From: CAYVJW01 sp964451885
GTDB taxonomy: Bacteria; Patescibacteriota; Gracilibacteria; UBA4473
DNA: 17,997 bases
Reading direction: 5' to 3'
Assembly (NCBI GenBank): GCA_964451885.1
Contig: CAYVJW010000027.1
Coordinates: 1 to 17,997 of the forward strand
Part shown: piece by piece, positions 5,437 to 12,615 of the stretch
How the letters are laid out: each line of letters opens with the position of its first letter
How positions within the stretch are numbered: position 1 is the stretch's first letter
Made by a program: the position numbers and the translations under genes
Notes under the pieces: generated by a model
What the model saw: only the letters and a program-made list of their open reading frames with translations
Databases searched by the model: none
What the model was told of the DNA's origin: nothing

Positions 5437-7659
5437 TTAATCCGTCACCACTATAGTCTTCTTCATTTCCGAAACCACATTGTTTCGGTCTTTTACTTTC
5501 AAAATGACCTCATATTCCCCCGGATCTTCATAAACATGCTGCGGTAAGAATTTATGCGAAGTGACTCCGTCTCCAAATTCCCAAAAATAGTTGACGATAG
5601 CTCCGGTGGAATTGGTGGGATTGAATTTTACTTTTAGCGGAGCCTCTCCTCCGGTGGGGGTAAAAGCAAAATCCGCATATACTCCTTCCTCTCGCGCCGA
5701 TACCAGTATCTCTGTTTCCGCGGTTCTGCCTGTGGAAGTCAGGATTGTTAATTTAACGGGAAATATTCCCACGTCCGTAAGTTCATAAGTAATCTTAGCT
5801 CCATAATGGACTGGCTCAGCTGCCGGCATCTCCCAAATATAATCTATGATTTCCCCTTCGTCAGCAGAAGATCCGGACCCATCGAATTCCACTCTTAGAG
5901 GAACCGGTCCGGCAGAAGGAGTCGCTACGACTTTTGCGCGAACTCCCGCTCTTTCAACAAGAACTTTTTGGATATACTCATACTCATCCTCTTCCGAATC
6001 AATAATAATTAGCTTTGTGTCGTATTCCCCTGTTTCCCTGAATGTATGTTGAATTATGGCTCCGGATTCATCGACAATTCCATCATTCTCAAAATCCCAT
6101 TTCCATTCCACCGGATCTTGGACGACAGAAAGGGTGGAATCAAAAGTTACGGTTAATGGTTCTTCTCCGATTAATACTTCAGTTTTCGGGTCTATTGGAG
6201 GAGTGGTGCGAATTTTCATTTTAGCCTCTTTTTTCTTTTTATATACGCGAAGAGTTTCCGTGGCCTGGTCTTTTTCGTCTTGTTCGTTTTGGATCGTAAG
6301 TGTTATCTTATATTCTCCCTGCTCCCGAAAGGTGCGTTGAAACTTCCTTCCTACATACACTTTATCTTCTCCTTCTATTCGCCATTCATACCGTACAATT
6401 TTCCCCATGCGGCTAAACGATTGTCCTCCGTCAAGTATTACTTGAAAAGGGGCGATGCCCTCAAATCCCACATCAGAAGAAATTTCGGCCCGTAATTTTT
6501 CCTCCGGTTCCGTAACAATGATGGTTTTTTCATGTATGGCCGTGTCATGGTTTGATCCTGTTACCTGAAGCCGCACTTTCACTTCCCCAATCTTAAAAAA
6601 CTCCCTTTCTATAGTTGATTCTTCCGATGGAAATTCAAATGCTTCGTCGCCTTCCAAATCCCATTCATACTTAATAATTTGCCCGTCAGGATCTTTTGAA
6701 TGAAAGGCATCAAAAGTTACTTTCAAGGGAACCGGTCCTCTTTCGGGAGTTGCTGTAAAGGAAGCTACGACCGCTTCATTGGCAACAATTACTTCTCGAA
6801 GAGAGGTGAAAATCCGTTCTTTGTCTTCTCCGGGAGAATAATACACTACTTCTGCTCTCACCGGGAATCGGCCGTTGTTTTCACCCTTATCTAAAAATCG
6901 ATGTGTTACTATCGGGCCTGATGCATCATTTTCCCCATCTCCTTCAAAATCCCAGTTTATTTGCCGAATTAATGAAGGATCCATTTTCCCGTAAAGATTT
7001 GTCCCGATATCAAACTCAATTTTTACAGGAGATGTAAGCCCGATAACAATCGGCGGTTTTGTTTGAATCATCTCGATGTCTTCTTTGAGTTCTTTCTTTA
7101 CCTGGGCGCCCGTAATGAGCCAGAAGAAAAACACCCATAATCCGCAGGCAAATACAAAAAAGAAAAAATTCAGCCCCACCTTTTTTATCGTGGGTTTTTT
7201 ATTGACGGACTTCGAGTCCATCATCACCCATTGAAAAAACCGGATGAGGCTGGCAAATAAGAAGAACAGTGCTCCCAATCCAAAAATAGAATTCGTTACC
7301 ACCAGCAACACATCTTGAAGTTCTTCCGGTTTTATTCCCAATGTTTCAAAAAGCGGGTTGGACACGTTTCCACTCAAGAGTCCCCAAAGCATAATCCCGT
7401 AAAAAACAAAGACCAATAAAATTCCTATTCCAAAAAATCCAAAAAGAAGTGCCCTGGGAGACATTCCTTTCTTTGGTTTGTGGGGGGCTTTTACGACCTG
7501 CTCCGGCTTTTTGGGGTGTGGTTGTTTTGCTTCCGGTTTGGAAGATAAAGGCGGCGCCTGAGAAATTTTTGGTATCTCGGGAGAACTTTGGGGAGTTACT
7601 TTCCCTTCTCCTTCTGGAACTGGATTTGGATTTGGATTTTGGTCTTTATTTTCTTCCAT
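5437..7659 (-). CDS. Three-helix membrane protein with six PKD domains
   Basis: Envelope protein of 740 residues, function not known. Residues 1-66 are Pro/Lys-rich and disordered, presumably cytoplasmic. Three transmembrane helices lie at about 68-95, 115-141 and 160-184, followed by a large extracytoplasmic part of six PKD-like Ig folds at roughly 204-293, 297-384, 389-473, 480-569, 573-654 and 660-739. PKD signatures recur: NWDFEGDGENDASG, YEWDLEGDE, YEWRIEGE, KWDFENDGIVDESG, YIWEM and YFWEFGDG, each followed by a Phe/Tyr-x-x-x-Gly strand such as YEDPGEYEVILKV. PKD domains mediate protein or glycan binding at surfaces. The gene is second to last in the minus-strand set (pilin-PKD, coiled-coil PKD, this gene, maf) and probably anchors the other two products in the membrane. 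Confidence 0.85.
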   Translation of the reverse strand: MEENKDQNPNPNPVPEGEGKVTPQSSPEIPKISQAPPLSSKPEAKQPHPKKPEQVVKAPHKPKKGMSPRALLFGFFGIGILLVFVFYGIMLWGLLSGNVSNPLFETLGIKPEELQDVLLVVTNSIFGLGALFFLFASLIRFFQWVMMDSKSVNKKPTIKKVGLNFFFFVFACGLWVFFFWLITGAQVKKELKEDIEMIQTKPPIVIGLTSPVKIEFDIGTNLYGKMDPSLIRQINWDFEGDGENDASGPIVTHRFLDKGENNGRFPVRAEVVYYSPGEDKERIFTSLREVIVANEAVVASFTATPERGPVPLKVTFDAFHSKDPDGQIIKYEWDLEGDEAFEFPSEESTIEREFFKIGEVKVRLQVTGSNHDTAIHEKTIIVTEPEEKLRAEISSDVGFEGIAPFQVILDGGQSFSRMGKIVRYEWRIEGEDKVYVGRKFQRTFREQGEYKITLTIQNEQDEKDQATETLRVYKKKKEAKMKIRTTPPIDPKTEVLIGEEPLTVTFDSTLSVVQDPVEWKWDFENDGIVDESGAIIQHTFRETGEYDTKLIIIDSEEDEYEYIQKVLVERAGVRAKVVATPSAGPVPLRVEFDGSGSSADEGEIIDYIWEMPAAEPVHYGAKITYELTDVGIFPVKLTILTSTGRTAETEILVSAREEGVYADFAFTPTGGEAPLKVKFNPTNSTGAIVNYFWEFGDGVTSHKFLPQHVYEDPGEYEVILKVKDRNNVVSEMKKTIVVTD

Positions 7660-7697
7660 TTTGAGAAATAATTTCTAATTTCAAAACAATTTATAAT

Positions 7698-7726
7698 ATC
7701 ATATTCTTTCCTCCTTAATTAATCAA
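7698..7726 (-). promoter_or_regulatory. Possible internal promoter before the six-PKD gene
   Basis: On the minus strand TTGATT (7726-7721), 17-bp spacer, TATGAT (7703-7698); expected start near 7691, giving a leader of about 30 nt to the ATG at 7659. The spacer contains GGAGG (7714-7710). The -35 hexamer overlaps the stop codon of the upstream 1105-residue gene by three bases. This would allow separate expression of the membrane anchor. Confidence 0.4.
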
Positions 7727-10700
7727 TTACTCATTATTCGTTCCTCCCCTATCCTAATAACTAGCATATCCGAAAGTGTCGTTATTCCTCCTGAAACAGT
7801 GAGTTCCACTTCATAAACACCGGGATCCGGGTACCGGAAAAAAATATTCTGCCCCAATTTTTTTCTTCCGTCCCCTAAGTCCCATTCAAACAATAAAGCC
7901 TGGTTCATTTCCGTCCTGAATCTGGCATAAAAGAAAAGTGTTGTTTTTGTGGTGGCTTCAAAATCTACCTCCGCCATTTCAAGTATTTTGCCCAATCGTT
8001 CAATCTGCCGGTCAAGCCTTTCGATCTTATTATCCAGCGCTGCTATTTGGGCTTGCAATTTAGCTCTTTTTTCCGGGTCGGTTTCGTTTGCAAGCTCCTG
8101 TTCCAGCCGTGCTCTTTCTGCCGCCAACTGATCTCTTATTTCTGTTAACTGCCCTCTCAGGACCAATGGATTTATTTTCTCGGTGCTAAGGCAGGAGCCC
8201 TCTCTTCCGTTTGCATCAAGCACTCCTTTGGCTTGTTCATCAATCCGTTGGATTTCTATTTTTATTTTTTCTTTTGTTTTTTCATCCGTTGTTTCACTCA
8301 ATTCTATTTGTTTTTGTTCTTTTAAATTTCCCAATTCTTTTTTCAGGAAAAGAGGGTTGACGGAGATGGGATTTTCACAAGTATCTAGCCTCTCTCCGAT
8401 TTGTTTGTCAATTTCTCTAATTTCCTGGTCCACTTTTTTTATTTCCTGGTCAATTTCACTTATTTTTTCATCAATTTTTCTTATCTCAGTATTCACTTTT
8501 GCTATCTCTTCATCGATTTCCTCTATTTGCATATCTAATTTTGCAATTTCCGCTTCGAGTAATTTTCTTTTTTCGGGATCTGTTTCCGCGTCCAACTCTA
8601 GTTGTTTTTTATATCTTTCTTCTATTAGACTCTTTTTTATATTTGCCAGTTCCTCCCTTCTTGCTAATAAAGGCTGCTTTGCCGCTACCAATATTGCCCT
8701 TTCTTTTTCTAAAGCTTCTTTCTTTTCCTGCAATTTTTCCCTTTGATCTTCCAGAGGAGGAGGCGGCAATGCCGCTTCGGCGGCTTCCAATTCTTCCTCT
8801 AAGGCCAATAACATTTCCTGGATCTCCCTTGCTCTTTCGTAATCTCCCTCTCTCAACGCTTTTTTAAGCTCCGCTTCTAGTTCGGCCTTCCTCTGATAGA
8901 GAGTATCTATATCGCTTTCTTTCTGAGGAACATAAATTTGTAATTTATCTTTTTCCTCCGAAAGGAATTTTACGTCTTCGTCAACCATGGTTAATAATTT
9001 TTCCAAAATTTCGATTTCACGGGTCAGTCGCCTTTGAGCAGTTGAACTCTTTGATTGGTCTAATTCTTTCTGTTTTTGAGCCCTGACTCCCAATAGCTGT
9101 GATCTAATGATTTCCGAGTTAAATTCTTCCGGATTTGCAGGAGACGCTCCATAGGGCGGTTTTTTACTTACTTTCAATATCCTAATAACACTGTCGATTT
9201 CTATAATATCCTTCGCCAGTTCTTTTTTCTTTTCCTGCTCTTTTTCCTTTAATCTTTCATTTTCTTTTTTTTCTCTCATGTTCCGCAACTGCTCTCCTAA
9301 AACCTTCATGTCCACTATTGCGATTTCTCCTCTGGGACCAGATAAGCCTTCTGATATTTCGGTTCTATACCTCTCTCCCCGGGGACCGGAGATTTGAATT
9401 GACTTGGATCTGTTCGTTATTGGAATTGTTTTCTTGTTTCCTGTAGCTTCGGTTATTTGTAATGTTGGAGGTGGTCCCGAAGAACCTACAACCATCACTG
9501 AATAATAATTCCCCTGATCATCAACCATTCTAATAGTCTTTGGGACTCCTGTTAATGGAATCGAATGGTTATTCCCTCTTGCATCCGAAATCCGTACTGA
9601 CTGTATTTCTTTTGTGGCAGCCGCTGTTTTCCCTATGGCTCTAATTGTTTTTGTATTTCTCTCCGGATCTTCAATTTGAATCGGCTGTGACTTGTCTGAT
9701 ACGGTGATTGTTCTTGTTGTCCCTTGCGGATCAGTTATTTGAAGCGTCGAAGGAGGACCTCTTCGCCCTATGATCCTTATACCATAGAGATTCCCCCAAT
9801 TATCCTCCGCTCGAATCGTCTTTGGGGCTCCTGTTAAAGGAATAGTATGTTGATTCCCTCGAGGTCCTGTAACATTTACCGAATCGAAAACATCCTGATG
9901 TTCCTCTACTTGCAGGTCTGCTGAAGTTTCTGCTGTATTTATTCCGTCTGAAACTTCCAGTGTTACCGTATGGATTCCTTCCTGCTTAAATTTATGGGCA
10001 ATGTTTTTTACATCATATTGGGTTCCGTCACTGATTTTCCATTTGTAGGTAAGCGGGTCTCCTTCTGGATCCGTAGCTCTGGAATAAAATTTGAATATGG
10101 TTTCAGTGTCTCCCGTCCGTCCCGGCAATATGTTATAAAAAGAAACGCTTGGCGGAGAATTTGACCTTTCTGCTGCTTCTATTTCCGCAACGGCTGTTTC
10201 TATTTCTACTGCAGCTATTGATTCTATTTCCGCAACGGCTGTTTCTATTTCTACCGCAGCTATTGATTCTATTTCCGCAACAGACACAGCTACTACTTCC
10301 TCATCTTCTATTTCTGCAGCTACAGATTCTATTTCTGCAGCAGTAGCGGCTTCTATTTCTGCAATTACAGATTCTATTTCCGCAGCAGTAGCGGCTTCTA
10401 TTTCTGCGGTTACAGATTCTATTTCCGCGGTTCTGACATCTGTTTCCGTACTGGCTTTTCCTTCTATAATATTTACATATATTTTCGATTCCTTATATCC
10501 CCTCTCAAGCGTAGAAGAAATCCCGTCAGCTACTCTTAATTTTATCCGATATCTTCCTTCTTTGGAAAATTTGTGGGCAATAGATCTTTTGGAATCATCC
10601 GAAACTTCTTCGGGACTTAAAGTAAATGCTCCTTCTATTTCCCACCGGTACTGTATTTCGTCTCTGTCAGGATCACTAAAATTTGCTAAAAACCACAATT

Positions 10701-11040
10701 CTTCGTCTGTTGTCCCGGCGGTTTTATTCGCAGAAATATTGCCTGTCGGTACTGCGTTTTTGATTACCGTAATATTTTTTGAAATAGAATTCTTCTGCCC
10801 GTTTTTATTAACCGTTAGTGTTACTTTGAACGTTCCCGGTTGCCGAAAGGTGTAACTCACCTTTTGCCCTGTTCTTTTTGCTCCCGGAAATGACCATTCA
10901 TAATCCGCACCTTCAACGCTTTTGCCCGTAAATGTCACGGGACGCCCCACAAGAATAGCCGCCGCTTCCGCAGCATTGACACTGTAGAATAAGCTCAGAA
11001 CTAGCAATAGAAATTTATGTCTGTTTTTCATAGAAATCAT
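7723..11040 (-). CDS. Secreted PKD, repeat and coiled-coil protein
   Basis: A 1105-residue exported protein of unknown function. Order: signal peptide (1-27, KNRHKFLLLVLSLFYSVNAAEA); PKD 1 (about 28-94); PKD 2 (96-192); a 15-residue tandem repeat rich in Glu, Ile and Ala (205-291); PKD 3 (294-378, YKWKISDGTQYDVKN); a duplicated beta-rich unit of about 90 residues (385-470 and 479-562); a long charged coiled-coil region (575-1020) with repeated helical hairpins and Cys pairs near 888 and 950; a C-terminal PKD 4 (1025-1098, FEWDLGDGRKKLG). It starts 11 bp after the stop of the pilin-like gene and is cotranscribed with it. The start could be Met1 or Met4; both retain the signal peptide. Likely a long extracellular fibre or spacer bearing Ig-like ends. 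Confidence 0.85.
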   Translation of the reverse strand: MISMKNRHKFLLLVLSLFYSVNAAEAAAILVGRPVTFTGKSVEGADYEWSFPGAKRTGQKVSYTFRQPGTFKVTLTVNKNGQKNSISKNITVIKNAVPTGNISANKTAGTTDEELWFLANFSDPDRDEIQYRWEIEGAFTLSPEEVSDDSKRSIAHKFSKEGRYRIKLRVADGISSTLERGYKESKIYVNIIEGKASTETDVRTAEIESVTAEIEAATAAEIESVIAEIEAATAAEIESVAAEIEDEEVVAVSVAEIESIAAVEIETAVAEIESIAAVEIETAVAEIEAAERSNSPPSVSFYNILPGRTGDTETIFKFYSRATDPEGDPLTYKWKISDGTQYDVKNIAHKFKQEGIHTVTLEVSDGINTAETSADLQVEEHQDVFDSVNVTGPRGNQHTIPLTGAPKTIRAEDNWGNLYGIRIIGRRGPPSTLQITDPQGTTRTITVSDKSQPIQIEDPERNTKTIRAIGKTAAATKEIQSVRISDARGNNHSIPLTGVPKTIRMVDDQGNYYSVMVVGSSGPPPTLQITEATGNKKTIPITNRSKSIQISGPRGERYRTEISEGLSGPRGEIAIVDMKVLGEQLRNMREKKENERLKEKEQEKKKELAKDIIEIDSVIRILKVSKKPPYGASPANPEEFNSEIIRSQLLGVRAQKQKELDQSKSSTAQRRLTREIEILEKLLTMVDEDVKFLSEEKDKLQIYVPQKESDIDTLYQRKAELEAELKKALREGDYERAREIQEMLLALEEELEAAEAALPPPPLEDQREKLQEKKEALEKERAILVAAKQPLLARREELANIKKSLIEERYKKQLELDAETDPEKRKLLEAEIAKLDMQIEEIDEEIAKVNTEIRKIDEKISEIDQEIKKVDQEIREIDKQIGERLDTCENPISVNPLFLKKELGNLKEQKQIELSETTDEKTKEKIKIEIQRIDEQAKGVLDANGREGSCLSTEKINPLVLRGQLTEIRDQLAAERARLEQELANETDPEKRAKLQAQIAALDNKIERLDRQIERLGKILEMAEVDFEATTKTTLFFYARFRTEMNQALLFEWDLGDGRKKLGQNIFFRYPDPGVYEVELTVSGGITTLSDMLVIRIGEERIMSN
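9355..9888 (-). repeat. Duplicated ~90-residue beta unit in the 1105-aa protein
   Basis: Residues 385-470 and 479-562 of the encoded protein are related copies with a period of about 94 residues. Matching landmarks: SVNVTGPRGNQHTIPLTG with SVRISDARGNNHSIPLTG, PKTIRAEDNWGNLYG with PKTIRMVDDQGNYYS, and GPPSTLQITDPQG with GPPPTLQITEATG. Each copy has four or five short Gly-turn strands. I do not recognise the fold. Confidence 0.8.
10168..10428 (-). repeat. 45-bp tandem repeat coding Glu/Ile/Ala 15-mers
   Basis: About 260 bp of imperfect 45-bp units inside the 1105-residue gene (residues 205-291). Units read AEIESVTAEIEAATA, AEIESVIAEIEAATA, AEIESVAAEIEDEEV, a short break (VAVSV), then AEIESIAAVEIETAV twice. 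The last two are nearly identical at DNA level, indicating recent slippage or recombination. The repeat sits between PKD 2 and PKD 3 as an acidic, probably helical, length-variable spacer. Confidence 0.85.
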
Positions 11041-11051
11041 TTTCTTAATCT

Positions 11052-12527
11052 TTATTCATATTCAAAGTCCACCGGCACCTCCTCTTTCCCGATAACATTA
11101 ATATCATGGGTTGATGTTCTACTTACTCCGAAGTTCGTATTGATGGTGAGTGTTATGGACTTTTTTCCGGGGCTTAAAAATACTACGTTGATTTTGTCTT
11201 CTTTATCACATCCGTCCGCTCCGGCACAATCCCATTCGTAACTAATTATGGAACCGATAAGTGTCCTTGACCTGGAACCGTTCAGAGTCACTTGTTCTCC
11301 TGTGTTTACCGATGAAGGTGCTTGTATGTCAGCTTCAATCCCACCGATAAAAATGGTTCTATTGAAGGCCTTCATTCCTCTTGGCGTCTGGGCAAGCGCC
11401 CGGATTGTTTTTTGGCCTTCGTTTATGAAAATGTGCTTTAACGTAACAGAATTGTCTTGGGTCGTATCCAACCGTTTCTGAACTCCGTCACCAAAGCTGA
11501 ATATTGCATCAGCCGGCTGCATGAGACCAAATTCAATTCCGGTTACGGCATATTCCGGAGCGACCCACAATCCTCTTCCGATGTCTTTTATCTGCATCCC
11601 TTCGTCTCCATGGACTATGATCGGATTTTCCCTAAAGAGTTGGCTAGCTTCTTCCTGTTGACTTGGAGACAAAGTACCTGCTCCTCCCGGACCTCCCCCA
11701 AGGCCTCCGACACCCCCACCAAATCCTCCAGCACCTCCTCCGGGACTCCCTCCAAGGCCTCCGGCACCTCCTCCGAAACCGCCTGCTCCTCCCCCTCGTG
11801 CCAAACCTCCCGGCGGAGGCGTAGTAGTGGTGGTAGTTGTTCCGTCCGGCCGTTTTGTTGTAACCTGTTTAGAGCCGTCAGGGAAAGTCGTTGTGGCAAC
11901 TTTCGTGCCATTTGGAAGTGTTTGTCTGGTAGTAGAAACGGGTGTATTTGGACCCCTTATGGCTGCTGCAGGCACTCCGCCGGGTCCAGGGCGAGTAGCT
12001 CCCGGCATCCTGGCTCCTGCCGGCTCTCCTGCGACTCCTACTCCTCCTTGCCGATCATCACCTCCTGTCGGAGCATTCCTGATGATTGTATTGACGATAG
12101 CAAACGAAGCTAATATTAAAATTATTCCGATAACGATGAATATAATCAGTTTCTTTGCTTTTTCCATCTGCGTATCATCTCCCATGGTTGTTACATACAA
12201 AAATCCGGCATAGATAACCCCCCCCACACAAACAAGCCCGAGAAAGGAAAGCACAAAATTCAAGACTTTTAGAGCGTATTCCCGTAAAGAAGTATTTTGC
12301 CCAACCTCATTGAAATCTCCCGAATAAGTGGCCACTTCAAATCTTCCATCCGGACCGCGTCCTCCGCCCCGTATTTGGTTAAATAGATCATCAAATCGCC
12401 CTTCAATATTGCCTTTTACGGCCTCTTTCAAGTCTTTTCCTATGCTTTTAAAGGAAAGCGCTTGTATTTCAATTCCTCCTGCAAAGAGGGCAAATAAAAT
12501 TGTTAAGGTAAGTATTAGTTTTTTCAT
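11052..12527 (-). CDS. VirB2/TrbC-like pilin segment fused to PKD domains
   Basis: A 491-residue exported protein. Signal peptide 1-23 (MKKLILTLTILFALFAGG). Residues 78-150 resemble VirB2/TrbC type IV secretion pilins: helix 85-112 with GLVCVGGVIYAGFLYVTTMG, a short charged loop (DDTQMEKAKK), then helix 126-148. This is followed by a Pro/Thr linker with TTTTTTT (229-236), a Gly-rich stretch (241-285) and two PKD-like Ig domains at about 320-395 (AIFSFGDGVQ) and 396-478 (YEWDCAGADGCDKED, possible disulfide). Normal VirB2 is about 100 residues and lacks such an extension. First gene of the minus-strand set, with a good promoter 18 nt upstream. Inference: a pilin-like or membrane-embedded subunit displaying Ig domains; no VirB4, VirB6 or VirD4 ATPase is present here. 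Confidence 0.82.
   Translation of the reverse strand: MKKLILTLTILFALFAGGIEIQALSFKSIGKDLKEAVKGNIEGRFDDLFNQIRGGGRGPDGRFEVATYSGDFNEVGQNTSLREYALKVLNFVLSFLGLVCVGGVIYAGFLYVTTMGDDTQMEKAKKLIIFIVIGIILILASFAIVNTIIRNAPTGGDDRQGGVGVAGEPAGARMPGATRPGPGGVPAAAIRGPNTPVSTTRQTLPNGTKVATTTFPDGSKQVTTKRPDGTTTTTTTPPPGGLARGGGAGGFGGGAGGLGGSPGGGAGGFGGGVGGLGGGPGGAGTLSPSQQEEASQLFRENPIIVHGDEGMQIKDIGRGLWVAPEYAVTGIEFGLMQPADAIFSFGDGVQKRLDTTQDNSVTLKHIFINEGQKTIRALAQTPRGMKAFNRTIFIGGIEADIQAPSSVNTGEQVTLNGSRSRTLIGSIISYEWDCAGADGCDKEDKINVVFLSPGKKSITLTINTNFGVSRTSTHDINVIGKEEVPVDFEYE
11673..11807 (-). repeat. Gly-rich linker repeat in the pilin-PKD gene
   Basis: Encodes residues 241-285, units such as GGLARGGGAGGFGG, GGAGGLGGSPGG, GGAGGFGGGVGG and GGLGGGPGGAG. 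At DNA level the units recur with a period near 45 bp and are much more GC-rich than their surroundings. A flexible glycine linker between the membrane helices and the Ig domains. Confidence 0.8.
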
Positions 12528-12545
12528 TCTTCAATTAATCCCATT

Positions 12546-12574
12546 ATTTTACCAGAAAACCAATGTTTTTGCAA
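12546..12574 (-). promoter_or_regulatory. Promoter of the pilin-PKD-maf operon
   Basis: Minus strand: TTGCAA (12574-12569), 17-bp spacer ending in TGG, then TAAAAT (12551-12546), an extended -10 arrangement. Start near 12539 gives a leader of about 11 nt before the ATG at 12527. It lies in the 88-bp gap behind ilvA. Confidence 0.6.
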
Positions 12575-12615
12575 ACAAACCGAATGCAATTTTATCACAC
12601 AACTTATTTTCTAAT

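Noticed and set aside
8183..8867. Long plus-strand open frames opposite the coiled-coil gene
   Set aside because: They are Ser/Phe/Leu-rich mirror frames of the Glu/Lys-rich coiled-coil coding region, without family similarity or start signals.
11457..12213. Long plus-strand open frames opposite the pilin-PKD gene
   Set aside because: Ser/Thr/Pro-rich antisense of the Gly-rich linker; no domain and no promoter.
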